Assembly: GCA_023055425.1 (NCBI GenBank)
Contig: JALGPY010000007.1
Span: forward strand, 14,084,001-14,148,000
DNA: 64,000 bases
DNA from: Linanthus parryae
Taxonomy: Eukaryota; Streptophyta; Magnoliopsida; Ericales; Polemoniaceae
Direction of reading: 5' to 3'
The notes under the pieces are model-generated. The model worked only from the letters and a program-made list of their open reading frames with translations. It had not been told where the DNA came from and did not search any database. Each line of letters begins with the position of its first letter. Position 1 is the stretch's first letter. The position numbers were made by a program, and so were the translations under genes. This document shows, piece by piece, positions 11,277-22,766 of this stretch.

Positions 11277-12698
11277 ATGGCTTCTTATCCTAGTGCTTCC
11301 AAACTTCACATAGTACTATTCCCATTCATGTCCAAAGGTCACACAATCCCACTTCTCCACCTTGCCCGCCTCCTCCTCCATCGCAACGCCGCTGTCACCA
11401 TATTCACCACCCATGAAAACCACACTTTCATCTCCAATTCTCTACCAAACACAGATGCTTCGATCATCGACCTCCCTTTCCCAAGAGACATCCCCGGAGT
11501 ACCTCCCGGTGTGGAGAGTACGGAAAAGCTCACATCCATGTCCCTTTTCGTCCCATTTGTTACCGCCACAAAACTAATGCAACCGCACTTTGAACGAGCC
11601 TTAGAAGATCTCCCTTCAGTCAGCTGCATCATATCTGACAGCTTCCTTGCCTGGACAGTCAAATCTGCAGCAAAGTTTGGCGTCCCAAGGATCTTATTTC
11701 ATGGCATGGGCAACTTTGCGTGGACCATTTCCATGGAAGTCCTGTTAAACAAGGTATTCATTGGACCGGAATCAGATGACGAGCCATTGCCTGTTCCGAG
11801 TTTCCCATGGATCAAACTCACTAGAAATGACTTTGACCAACCCTTCAATGGACGCCAACCACAGGGTCCTCCCTCTGAGTTTTTTTCAGAGCTAATGATT
11901 GCAAGGGCAGAAAGCTATGGGATGATAATGAACAGCTTCTACGAGCTCGAGGCCCAGTTTATTGACCACTGGAGTAGGAACAACCCTCTCAAGGCCTGGA
12001 ACATAGGACCTTTGTTTCTGGCTCAAGCGCCGCCTACAACGACATCGCAAGACGGAGACATCAAACCTCGACCCGAGTGGTTGAATTGGCTAGACCAGAA
12101 GCTAGCCAATGGAGTTCCAGTATTGTATGTTGCATTCGGGACACAAGCGGAGATATCCGGACAGCAGCTTCAAGAAATAGCCATGGGGCTAGAGGATTCA
12201 AAGCACAGCTTCCTCTGGGTGGTCAGAAAGAGTGAATTGGATCTTCCTGATGGATTTGAAGATAGGGTAAAGGATAAAGGAATCATAGTCAGAGAATGGG
12301 TTGACCAGAGGATGATCCTAGAACACGAAAGCGTGCGCGGCTTTCTGAGTCACTGCGGTTGGAACTCAGTGTTGGAGAGTGTATGTGCGGGAGTTCCTAT
12401 ACTGGCTTGGCCAATGATGGCAGAGCAACCCTTGAACGCGAGGATGGTAGTGGAGGTGATTAAAGTTGGGCTCAGAGTAGAAACGTTCAACGGGTCAGTA
12501 AGGGGTTTTGTTAAGTGGGAAAGCTTGGGAAAGATGGTGCGTGAGCTGATGGAGGGGGAGAAGGGGAAGGAGGTCAAGAAGGCGGTGAAGGTGTTCAGCG
12601 AGGCGGCAAGGAAAGCGGTGGAGGAAGGCGGCTCGTCTTGGCAGACGTTAAACAACCTCCTGATCGAATTGCAACAACTAAGAGGAGCAGGTTGTTAG
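11277..12698 (+). CDS. UGT 3: UDP-glycosyltransferase, UGT90A-like
   Basis: Intact intronless enzyme of 473 residues. H22 in SKGHTIP and D121 in ISDSF are the expected catalytic pair, and the PSPG box is at about residues 341-384. Within the box it has SVRGF (others SVQGF) and SVCAG (others mostly SVSAG). The middle part resembles UGT 2 (GPPSEFFSELMIARAE), but its residues before that (NKVFIGPESDDEP) resemble UGT 4-7, a mosaic pattern suggesting exchange between copies. Expected to be a soluble UDP-sugar transferase like its neighbours; the acceptor is unknown. Confidence 0.95.
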   Translation: MASYPSASKLHIVLFPFMSKGHTIPLLHLARLLLHRNAAVTIFTTHENHTFISNSLPNTDASIIDLPFPRDIPGVPPGVESTEKLTSMSLFVPFVTATKLMQPHFERALEDLPSVSCIISDSFLAWTVKSAAKFGVPRILFHGMGNFAWTISMEVLLNKVFIGPESDDEPLPVPSFPWIKLTRNDFDQPFNGRQPQGPPSEFFSELMIARAESYGMIMNSFYELEAQFIDHWSRNNPLKAWNIGPLFLAQAPPTTTSQDGDIKPRPEWLNWLDQKLANGVPVLYVAFGTQAEISGQQLQEIAMGLEDSKHSFLWVVRKSELDLPDGFEDRVKDKGIIVREWVDQRMILEHESVRGFLSHCGWNSVLESVCAGVPILAWPMMAEQPLNARMVVEVIKVGLRVETFNGSVRGFVKWESLGKMVRELMEGEKGKEVKKAVKVFSEAARKAVEEGGSSWQTLNNLLIELQQLRGAGC

Positions 12699-14493
12699 TA
12701 AGCTTGCAATTTTACCAAGTGGTTCCATCAGAAATTACTTTTGCACAAATAATGTTTCAGTTTGATCCACAAGACTCGACAGTTAGCTGCTGAATCGTTG
12801 AATTGGCTAGATTAGAAGCTAGCTGAAGGAAGTTCAGTTTTGTGTGTTGCATGCATGTGGGAATCAAGATGCTGAGGTATCCCCTCAGCATTTGATAGGA
12901 AAGTATATATCTTGGCTTAGAGAAATCAGAAGCCAGCTTCTTATGGGTGGCCAGAATAAGTGAATTCCAACCCCCAGATGAAGAACAAATATGGTAATTA
13001 CACCTAACCTCGAAACAAAACACACTGGTTTTCTTGAGTAACTTCAAATTTTAGCATGCCAGACAAACAATTTCAAAAGGATTCATTCCAACCTGTTCCT
13101 GCAAATGGGCAATCCTTCGATTAGAACAATCCAACAACTATTTTTTAACATAAACCATAGTACTGTTTTCACACTATTTCCCCCAACGAAACATGTCCTG
13201 AGTCGGCCTAGTAACCGGGTCACCTAACCAGGGTCCACTCAACAATTAATGCATCTCTAAGTACTTTTTTTTAGGCTCAAGCTGCCATGCATATGATCCG
13301 TACAAGTCATTTTCAGATGGAAACTTTTCCACGTACGACAGCCAACTTTTCTCTTTTGGGTCCTCCCTGTTGAATCAAGAGCACAATTTGACCTTTCCTT
13401 ATTGTGTGAAACAAAAAATATTGCAATCTAAAGACCCATGTTTCGTACTTTATATTAGCATGCCGAATGTGGAGGAAAAGATGAACACATAAATAAAATT
13501 CACAAGAATGTAAAGCATTATTTAGTAAAATGAATCCTTGAAAGAAAAAAGAAAAAGGATTTTGACTGAAACCACTGCGTGCAAACACAAACATGGATGC
13601 TATAACGGAAAGTGGTGAATAAGAAGGGAATGGCGACAGATGAACTTAGCTTTGTAGTTAGTGCTTCGGAGAATCGGAGCTACCTCCAATTCCAACTGAA
13701 GATTGAATGCAGAAGTTATTGTCTCGCAATCTGTTGTACCAACATGAATGTCAAGATTTGCAATTAGAAGCCCTGAGTACAGTAAGAAAACACAAACCAT
13801 AAATCCAAATAACTTTTAACTTTAGTAGAATTATTATAAGACTACCAGGTTTAGTGGAATAACTACAAATGTAACAGAAACCATAGCATTAGAGCTCAGA
13901 AATAACTGAATAAAAAACGCATATCACAAACTGATGTTCTCTGTGGTCCCCCAGAAAGAAAAGAGTCCCTTGATGCACAATGATTTCTGTCGGTAACTGA
14001 AATGTTGGCATATACTTGTTTGGAGATGCATCATTATGGAAGCTGCAACAGCAACTGTGTGACGAAAAATCAGAAACCAATAATTGGTTTATGATGTTTT
14101 CTGACCACTAGACTGGTTGACAAAAATCCAGAAACCAATAATTCGTTTGGAGATGAATGTACTTGGCGGAACTGATGGAAACAAGAGATGCTGAATTGAT
14201 GGGACACTGGACAATGCTTCACCTAAAGCTGAGAGAGAGCTTGCAAGAAAGCTTTCACCCGCACTCAAATGACAGATATAAATGGCTCGACCACGAAAAC
14301 TATGACTGCGAAGTTGCATAGATTTCACCAATAAAAAAACAATGCTTCGTCACCAAAAAGGAACAAGCCTTTTATTTTCGCATCCAGGCCGTACCGAAAC
14401 ATTATCGAGTCAGCTTAGTAACCGGTCGCCTGACCAGGCTACGCGTGTGACGCACAACATTCAAAACCAAGAAGAGTGCAGGGTTGTATGTCG
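12699..14493. other. Intergenic duplicated-unit DNA downstream of UGT 3
   Basis: No convincing gene. 12699-13080 is the UGT 3' flank that also appears, detached from any UGT, at about 20085-20400. Block alpha lies at 13185-13400 and block beta at 14360-14450. The minus-strand short reading frames here are not conserved as frames between units. Confidence 0.6.
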
Positions 14494-14828
14494 TAGACCT
14501 GTCAATGGGCCGGGTTAAGACCTGAGCCGGACCCTATAAGGATCCGACCCACTAATTGCAGGCCCAGATCCCACCGGGCAGATTCAGACCCATATGATCA
14601 CCGACCTACACCCGACGGGTCAGGCCCACCAGACCCGACCCAACCCAATCCCTAAAAAACCTTACATAACAAAAGACCTACTACACTGAACGGTTTGGGT
14701 TCAGAGGTCGGGTCTGGGTTAAGAGTTCACGGGTTTCACTAGGGTCAGTCGGGTCACTGGTGGGTCATCAATAGGGCCGTGTTCGTGCGGGTTGGGTCTG
14801 TGTTTGACCCGGCCCATTGGCAGGCCTA
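14494..14828. mobile_element. hAT-like non-autonomous element, copy A
   Basis: Inverted ends of about 22 bp: TAGACCTGTCAATGGGCC at the left, and the right end read inwards is TAGGCCTGCCAATGGGCC. The interior is rich in GGGTC/GACCC. The flanks (GTATGTCG and GTACGCAC) look like a decayed 8-bp duplication of GTACGTAC, the sequence found at the empty site in the unit at about 9495. Copies B and C sit at the same place in other units, so the insertion probably predates their duplication. Confidence 0.65.
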
Positions 14829-16414
14829 GTACGCACTAGCTAGCAGTCCAACATAAACAGCTCATGCACAGTGGCACGAACCAATGTGCACCACTGCTTT
14901 TTGACAACTTCATCACAGTGTCTCTCAGTACCTTTTAGTTTTTAGGCTCAAGCATTTTCTCCAAAGAAGTCTTTTCCGGATGGAAACTTTTCCACCTACG
15001 CCAGCAAAAGATAGCGATATCGCCTTTTCTATTATGGCTCCTTCCTGTTGCATCAGGAGCACATTTGAACTTTCCTTTATTGTGTAAAAATATTGACATC
15101 TAAAGATCCCCATTTAACACATAGCATACCAAATGGAAAAGAAAAAGAAGAAGATTCCAACCTGTTCACGACACACAGATGACAGGCCACAGATTTATTC
15201 TTCAATGAGAAAGAATAAATCTGGATTTCTGAGCTGAAATACTGGTTTTTTATCTGGAGCTGTTTAAATAGGATAGAAAACAGAACATCAAGAAACAGCC
15301 ATTAAATGATTCGGTATGGAAAACAGCAAGATAAAACTCTTCAGGCAAATATCTCAACAACATTTCTCAACAAGATTCACTATTGATAAGAAAGTACCTC
15401 ATGTTTTGTCCACCAACTTTTAAGGAAAACTTGAGGACGAAACTGATGTAAGTCCAGCTAACTACGGCACTTAAGTCTTGTCAAGAACACAGGCCAATTA
15501 GTCAGATGAGTTTGGCAGTGTTTGGTTGTCGCTAAGCAGAAAGAATTTTTGCTAGCACTGATGGCGATCTCTGTTCTGCTACATAATGCCCCTGTTTGGG
15601 ACCGGAGATATCTCCGACTTTTAAAATCTGATTTTTTCGACATGTGGTTGAGATGAAGGAAGACCCTTTGCCCTCTTAATTTCAACCACATATTGAAAAA
15701 TCTGATTCTAAAAATCAGAGACCTATCTGACCCCAAGGATGCCCATTTCCATCACAACGAATTTTCGGAATGAATGCGTGCAAGAGTGTTTAACTTCCAG
15801 TCGTGTTTAGAGCTTATTTTTTTCTGGGTTTATGAATGAGGGACCACCCCAGCAGCTAACAATCAGAATCGTGTTTACTGTTAGGTATCTAGGTCATACA
15901 AAATAAACATTAATAATGTTAATAATAAAACATTTAGAACTCAATTCGTAAGAGAGTATCAAACGAGATAACGATGTAATAGTAAATATGATGTAAAAGG
16001 GCAGCATTTCTAGAATTCAGCCCACACTCAAACAAGCTCCTGTACGCGTCAAGTTGGCTGCATGACTTGTGAAACCACTCTCTTTCTCATGACCTTAGTC
16101 ACACTATTATATAACAAAACATATAATAGAGTGGAGTAAATCAATGCTAATAATAAGAACCAACAAGTCAATAACTCACTCTAATGAAATCACATATTTG
16201 GCAGTTACATTTCTACAAGCAAAAATATTTTAAAGGTAAATGCAAATACTAAAATGACAGCAGTTACAAGTATGGCATTATTTCATAAATGATTTCGACC
16301 AAGACGAAACCGAAAGAGTGATAGATACTGATAATAAGTATAGAAGTAATGTCTACATTTTTTATAATTTCTACAACATCCACAACTTCACGACACACAG
16401 ATGACAGGCCACAG
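14829..16414. other. 5' flank of UGT 4
   Basis: No gene seen. It contains shared sequence including the CTGACAGTCAGAATCGTG-like block (about 15855-15890). From about 15890 to 16380 it has the roughly 500-bp segment present in the promoters of UGT 3, 4, 5 and 7 but absent from UGT 2 and 6. Confidence 0.55.
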
Positions 16415-16424
16415 TTTAAATAGG
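16415..16424 (+). promoter_or_regulatory. TATA-like box of UGT 4
   Basis: TTTAAATAGG lies 78 bp before the ATG at 16493, after the conserved ACACAGATGACAGGCCACAG block. Confidence 0.65.
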
Positions 16425-16492
16425 TAACAAGAGGCAGCAAATGTAACAAGTTAACAACTACACCAACTCATAGAGGGTAAAAAAAAAGAGAT

Positions 16493-17914
16493 ATGGCTTC
16501 TCCTCCTAATGCTGCTTCCAAACTTCACATAGTTCTCTTCCCATTCATGTCCAAAGGCCACACAATCCCACTCCTCCACCTCGCCCGTATCCTCCTCATC
16601 CACCACAACGCCGCCGTCACCATCTTCACCACCGACGGAAACCACGCTTTCATCTCCAATTCTCTAACAGACACGGATGCTTCCATCATTGACCTCCCCT
16701 TCCCTGAAGACATCCCCGGAGTACCTCCGGGAGTTGAGAGCACTGAAAACCTCCCATCCATGTCCCTTTTCATCCCATTTGTTAACGCCACAAAACAAAT
16801 GCAACCGCACTTTGAACAAGCCTTACAAGACCTTCCTTCTGTCACCTGCATCATATCCGACAACTTCCTCGCCTGGACAGTCAAATCCGCAGCAAAGTTT
16901 GGCGTCCCAAGGGTCATTTTTCACGGCATGGGCAACTTTGCATGGACCATTTCCATGGAAGTCATGTTAAACAAGGTATTCAGTGGACCGGAATCAGACG
17001 ATGAGCCACTGCCTGTACCGAATTTCCCATGGATCAAACTCACTAGAAACGATTTTGGCGAGCCCCTGAATGCACGCGAACCACAAGGTCCTCACTTTGA
17101 ATTTATCTTAGAAGCAAACATAGCAATGGGACAAAGCTACGGGATGATAATGAACAGCTTCTACGAGCTTGAAGCTCAATTTATTGACCACTGGAATCGG
17201 GACAACCCACTCAAGGCCTGGAATGTTGGACCTTTATTCTTAGCTCAACCGTCTACAACACTGCCAGAGAGAGACATCAAACCTCAACCCAAATGGTTGA
17301 ATTGGCTAGACCAGACACTAGCCAATGGAGGTTCGGTATTGTATGTTGCATTTGGGACACAAGCTGAGCTATCCATACAGCAGTTACAAGAAATAGCCAT
17401 GGGGCTAGAGGATTCGAAGCAGAACTTCCTTTGGGTGGTCAGGAAGAGAGAAATGGATCTCCCAGTTGGATTTGAAGATAGAGTCAAGGATAGAGGAATT
17501 GTAGTCAGAGAATGGGTTGACCAGAGGAAAATCCTAGAACATGAGAGTGTCCAGGGTTTTCTGAGTCACTGCGGTTGGAACTCCGTGTTGGAGAGTGTAA
17601 GTGCAGGAGTTCCTATACTGGCGTGGCCAATGATGGCAGAGCAACACGTGAATGCAAGGATGGTAGTGGAGGTGATTAAAGTTGGGCTGAGAGTAGAAAC
17701 ATGCCACGGGTCAGTTAGGGGATTCGTTAAGTGGGAGAGCTTGGAAAAGACGGTGTGTGAGCTGATGGAGGGGGAGAAGGGGAAGAAAGTCAAGAAGGCA
17801 GTGAAGGGGTTCAGTGATGCGGCCAGGAAAGCCATTGAGGAAGGTGGATCGTCTTGGCAGACCTTAAACAACTTCCTGAATGAATTGCAGGAACTAAGAG
17901 GAATAGGTTCTTGA
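16493..17914 (+). CDS. UGT 4: UDP-glycosyltransferase, UGT90A-like
   Basis: Intact intronless enzyme of 473 residues. Catalytic pair H23 and D123, PSPG box at about residues 341-384 with R-K-I-L at box positions 5-8 (UGT 1-3 have R-M-I-L). It has a one-residue insertion in helix ARILLIHHNAAV and the acceptor-side segment GPHFEFILEANIAMGQSYG. It forms a subgroup with UGT 5 and pseudogene 7, sharing NFPWIKLTRNDF and, after the stop codon, a distinct 3' flank (TTTCCTTTGCATGATTAATG). DLPVGFEDRV replaces the usual DLPDGFEDRV. Function inferred from family only. Confidence 0.95.
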   Translation: MASPPNAASKLHIVLFPFMSKGHTIPLLHLARILLIHHNAAVTIFTTDGNHAFISNSLTDTDASIIDLPFPEDIPGVPPGVESTENLPSMSLFIPFVNATKQMQPHFEQALQDLPSVTCIISDNFLAWTVKSAAKFGVPRVIFHGMGNFAWTISMEVMLNKVFSGPESDDEPLPVPNFPWIKLTRNDFGEPLNAREPQGPHFEFILEANIAMGQSYGMIMNSFYELEAQFIDHWNRDNPLKAWNVGPLFLAQPSTTLPERDIKPQPKWLNWLDQTLANGGSVLYVAFGTQAELSIQQLQEIAMGLEDSKQNFLWVVRKREMDLPVGFEDRVKDRGIVVREWVDQRKILEHESVQGFLSHCGWNSVLESVSAGVPILAWPMMAEQHVNARMVVEVIKVGLRVETCHGSVRGFVKWESLEKTVCELMEGEKGKKVKKAVKGFSDAARKAIEEGGSSWQTLNNFLNELQELRGIGS

Positions 17915-19760
17915 TAGCAATTTAGCTCAAGTGTTTCCTTCGGAAATTAATTTCCTTTGCATGATTAATGTTACATTTTGTCTGCTTTCAACTTGCAAAA
18001 ATACTAGGATATCCTCTAAGACAAAAGTTAATATCAAATCCTCGCAAAAAAATGAAATCTAGTCTTGTGCAGTGCTGCCAGATGACTAGAAGCATTTAAA
18101 ATGATATAAAACCATTTTTAAGCAATAAGAAAGAAATGAAATCAAGTCTGCTCCCAATTAATCACGGGGCAATAAAACTAAGCTTTCATTGTTGCAGCAA
18201 CCTCAGTATAATTTCCTTTTAACAGCACTACATGCACAGAAAACCTTCCCTCAACTATGTAGGATGAAGATGTTTTCACTTTGGTCACAGCCTAATCACA
18301 ATTTGCAGGTTCATCTCCTCCGTAATGGAATCAACAAATGGAAGGGAGATCAGAAGATAATAATGATATTAGAAATATCAATTCTAATTTACCAGTGTTT
18401 CCTACCCGAAAGGTCTGATATTTTCTCAATTTGATCAAGAAAATGAAGCCAATGCTTCTTTGTAATGGGTATAGCAGTACAGTGTTCGCAAGACCCTTTA
18501 TCATGCACTACTCACTCTAATGGAAGACATATGGAAGTATGGAACTAACACTACTCTGTATCTATTTTGCTTTCTTATGTTTTGTCAAGTGTTTGATTGA
18601 AATATACCCAAATCTCATTTCTCACAAGGTACAAATCTCACTTCTCACATGGTAGAAATCTCACTTCTGGTGTATCAAGAGGATTTGCCCTTCTAATTTA
18701 AAACCGCCTTTGAAATTGCTACTATGAAGAAAAACATGGAATATGCACTCTCCAAATATCCTATTTGGGGTTCATTCGCGAAATTCCAAGTGAGAAATTT
18801 CAAGGAAATAATTACTAATAAATATAAAATGTAATATGGTGACTCAATTGCACAACAAAACATTGTGGTAACTATGACCCAAGAAACACAACCATATGTG
18901 ACTTTCATAAAGCACAACTGAACCCTAATAAAAACATTCCAGAAAGATGAGACAAAAAAGGGACTACCTTTACGAGGGAAGAGAAATCAACACTCGGAGT
19001 CTTCACTTTTCGCCTCCCTTTCTTCTCCATCTTAACAACAGATGTATGGAAAAAACAACCCAATGTTTTCATCCAAAACCCGACCCGATCACAACTCCAG
19101 AAAACCGAAACCCGAATGCAACCTAAAACTGACACCCGAAACCCGCCCGTATGCGGAAAAACCATACCCGGTCCTACCCGACCCCGACCCAAACCCACCC
19201 GATTCCTCACAGCCCTACGAACAAGACCAATGTGCACCACTGCTTTTGACAACTTCATCGCAGTGATCTTAGGATGTAGGCAAGTCTATCTAATTCCTGT
19301 CTCTCTTAGTACTTTTTTAGTTTTTAGGCTAAATCGTATGCTCCACATAAGTCATTTTCGGATGGGAACTTTTCCATGTAACGCCAAGAAAAAATTGTGA
19401 TATCGCCTTTTCCCTTATTGTGTGAAGCAAAAATTATTGCAATCTAAAGATCCACATTTAATACATAGCATGCCGAATGGAGAAAAACAGAAGATTCCAA
19501 CCTGTGCCTTGAATTGGGTATTCTTCAATGAGAAAGATTAAAATCTGAAACTGTTGTTTAGCAGGAACTGTATCCTAAATAGGATCGAAAACCGAACTTC
19601 ACTAAACAACCATTATATGATTCGGTATGGACAACAGCCGGATAAAACTCTTCAAGGGAATTCCACAAGCATGTAACTCATTATCCAGTCAAATGAATCC
19701 TTGAAAAAAAATATTGACTGTAACTACTACATGCTAACACAAACTTGAAGTGGTACCTCT
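17915..19760. other. Intergenic DNA with exon-like minus-strand remnants
   Basis: The UGT 4-type 3' flank is followed by sequence shared with the regions after UGT 5 and pseudogene 7. On the minus strand, 18974-19030 reads M-E-K-K-G-R-R-K-V-K-T-P-S-V-D-F-S-S-L and is followed by a GTAAAG donor-like site. Near 18700-18735 is a partial copy of a second exon-like segment better kept at 25526-25588. 19080-19205 is CCCGA-rich, resembling a decayed hAT-like element. I do not recognise the protein. Confidence 0.45.
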
Positions 19761-20080
19761 TTCGTGTGCCTATTGGTTTATGTGGATGATATTATTTTGG
19801 GAGGAACTAGTTTGTCTTAGCTAAATGACCTCGAGGTGATTCTGAACACTGGGATTAGTCTGTGCCAGAGAAAGTTTGATCTTGATTCTCCAGGAAAGTG
19901 GTTACGGTAGTTGTAAGCCTCTTCAGTCCCTATGGATCCTATAGTGAAGCTCTCTGCTACTACAGGTGATATTCTTTCAAGTGCAGATATTGTCAAATAC
20001 AGAAAACGGGTTGGGAAGTTGCTCTATCTCTGCAATTCAAGACCAGACATTTGTTCTGCAGTACACAAAGTGCTCCCACT
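19760..20080 (+). pseudogene. Ty1/copia reverse transcriptase fragment
   Basis: The frame near 19768 reads L-V-Y-V-D-D-I-I-L-G-G-T-S, the catalytic YVDD motif of copia RT. At 19854-19945 GISLCQRKFDLD and SSVPMDP, and at 20000-20050 YRKRVGKLLYLCNSRPDICS, follow in the usual copia order, but with internal deletions and several stops. It lies exactly where a UGT coding region would be expected, because a UGT 3' flank begins right after it. Confidence 0.8.
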
Positions 20081-20420
20081 ACAAATTACATTTGCATCAA
20101 TAATGTTCATAACGAGTCAACAGTTAGCTGCTGAAGGGTTGAAGTGGCTAGATTAGAAGCTAGCTGAAGGAAGTTCAGTTTTGTGTGTTGCATGCAAGTA
20201 GGAATGAAGCTGCTGAGGTATCCCCTCAGCATTTGATACGAAAATGTATCTCTGGGTTAGAGAAATCAGAATCCAGCTTCTTATAATGGCCAGGATGATT
20301 GAATTCTATCTCCCAGATGAGGAAAAGATATTGCACCTAACCCGAAACTAGTTGCTCTATTTTCTTGGAGTAACTTAAAAAGATTGGCATGTCAAATGAA
20401 ACAATTACAAATTGAATCAT
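20081..20420 (+). other. Ghost UGT unit: 3' flank without a coding region
   Basis: The sequence from ATTACATTTGCATCAATAATG onwards, including CAGTTAGCTGCTGAA, GCTAGATTAGAAGCTAGCTG and GAGGTATCCCCTCAGCATTT, matches the downstream flank of UGT 3 (12730-12960) and UGT 6 (30370-30600). No UGT coding sequence precedes it; a copia RT fragment does. It is most simply a duplicated unit that lost its UGT gene. Confidence 0.7.
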
Positions 20421-21603
20421 TCCAACCTGTGCCTGGATTTGGATAATCATTGAATTAGAAATAGGACTGCTATTGTCTAGAAAAACTTTCTTTAGCGTTT
20501 AGCTGTGACACTAGATTAGAAAAACTTTCTTCAAAATTTAGTACACAGGTTACCTAATACAATAATGTTACTCGGCCTAGATTCATGTGTACTCCATATC
20601 TACAAAAAGGATCTGTATGTATTTACAACGGAAACATGCATTTTATCAGCACATCCACAAGGAAGAAAATGAGTACCTTGTGAAATGGACCCTTCAACAC
20701 TAGCACATTGTCTTGAATTGCTGCACACTAAGAAAAACGTTTTATTGCTGTAATGAGAAATGATAGAGCAATAATAACGGTAGATGAAGTTAACCTCTTA
20801 ACCTATGGTGCTTCCTAGCTTGTGTTTCATCTAAAAAAGTAACCAATGTGGCAACATAAATCATCTCCAGCTGCAGTTTCGCATTGTCATTGGACTCTGT
20901 TGTATCAACATGAATTATCAAACACTCAAAATAGAAGCAGGCAGGAAGGTAAAGCATTGTCCACACTCCACACCTGTTAGATCAATCCAATAACTCTTTT
21001 TAACTTTAATTGACCTTGGAAATCACTACATGCATTAACAGAAACCATAGAATTATTTTCACATTATTGCCCCAACGAAACATGTCCTGAGTCGGCCTAA
21101 TAACCGGGTGACCTAACCAGGCTCCACCCAACATTTAATGCATCTTTTAGTACTACTGGTACTTTTAGGCTCAAGCTGCCAAGCATATGCTCCGCAGCAG
21201 TCATTTTCAGATGGTAACTCTTCCACATACAGACAGCCAACTTTTATCTTTTGGGTCCTCCGTGTTGAATTGATTGGACACTGGACAATGCTTGACCCAA
21301 AGCTGAGAGAGAGAGAGAGAAAGAGAGCTTGCAAGAAAGCTTTCACCCCCATTCATATGACAGATATACGTGACTCAACCAAGAAAAACTATGACCGTGA
21401 AGTTGCAGAGATTTCACTATTCAAACAAAAAAATGTGAGAAAAAATCTGTCAAAACCTTCGACATCAACGAGGAACAAGCCTTTTATTTTTGCATCCAGG
21501 CCGTAACGAAACATTATCGAGTCAGCTTAATAACCGGGTCGCCTGACCAGGCTACGTTTGTGATGCACAACATGAAAAACCAAGAAGAGTGCAGGGTTGT
21601 ACG
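20421..21603. other. Duplicated-unit DNA of the ghost unit
   Basis: No gene. Block alpha lies at about 21060-21280 (minus-strand wording GAYAWQLEP) and block beta at 21470-21560. A GA-rich run is at 21305-21330. Confidence 0.55.
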
Positions 21604-21958
21604 TAGGCCTGTCAATGGGCCGGGTTCGAACCCGACCCGGAATCTGTAAGGACCCGGCCACTAATTGCAGGCCCAGACCGGACCCGACAGATTCAAACAC
21701 ATGATCACCGACCCAGACCCAATCCAGGCCCAACGGGTCAGGCCCATCAGACCCAACCCAATCCCTAAAAGACCTTGTACATAACAAAACAACGAATACA
21801 CTGATTGGTTTGGGTTCAGAGGTCGGGTCTGGGTTAAAAGTTCAGGGGTTTCACTAGGGTCGTGCCTGGTGGGTCATCAGTAGGGTCTGGGTTAGTTAGG
21901 GTCGGATTTAAACGGGTCGGGTCGGGTCGGGTCAAACCCGGACCGTTGACAGGGCCTA
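21604..21958. mobile_element. hAT-like non-autonomous element, copy B
   Basis: Starts TAGGCCTGTCAATGGGCC; the right end read inwards is TAGGCCCTGTCAACGGTCC. The interior is GGGTC-rich with a (GGGTC)n run at 21915-21935. It sits at the same unit position as copies A and C, between TTGTACG and TACGTACTAGC. Confidence 0.65.
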
Positions 21959-22726
21959 ATACGTACTAGCTAGCGGTCCAACATCAACTGCTACATGCTC
22001 AGTGGCATGAACCAATGTGCACCACTGTTTTTTTACCACACAAGTCATTTTCGGAAGGGTACTTTTCCAACCTAGGCCAGCAAAAGATAACCCTTTTCTC
22101 TTTTGGCTCCTCCCTGTTGCATCAGGAGAACGCTTGACCTTTCCTTTACTGTGTGAAGCGAAAAATAATTGCCATCTAAAGATTCACATTTAACACATAG
22201 CATGCTGAATGGAGAATAAAAAGAAGATTCCAACCTGCGCCTTGACTTGGGTATTCTTCAAGGAGAAAGATTAAAATCTGAACTTCTGAGCTGATGTACT
22301 GGTGTTTAGCTGGAATCGGATAGAAAACAGAACATCACTAAACAGCCATTAAATGATTCGCTAATGATTAGAAAGTACATCACGTTTTCTCTACCATACT
22401 CTTAGGAAAAGTTGAGGACGATGCTAATGTAAATCTTGTCAAGAACACAATTGAGTTCCGTTTAATCTCCTGCCAGACATCAAAACCGGTTCCTGTTGAT
22501 AACATATCAGGTACAAAAATAATCAAGAAAAGCTGCTCCCCACTTTTCTTGGAGGTGAATTAGTCAAATATGGTTTGGCAGTGTTTGGTTGTCGCTAAGC
22601 AGAAAGAAGTTTTGTGGTGATCACTTTCTGCTAAATGGCTCTGTTTGGGACTGGAGATATCTCGGACTTCTATAATCTGATTTTATCAACATGTGGTTGA
22701 AATGAAAGAAGACCATTCTCTTTCAT

Positions 22727-22766
<40 letters not shown>

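Noticed and set aside
14494..14828. Telomere-like or satellite array from GGGTC/GACCC repetition
   Set aside because: The repeats are loose and enclosed by inverted TAGGCCTGTCAATGG ends, so a hAT-like element explains them.
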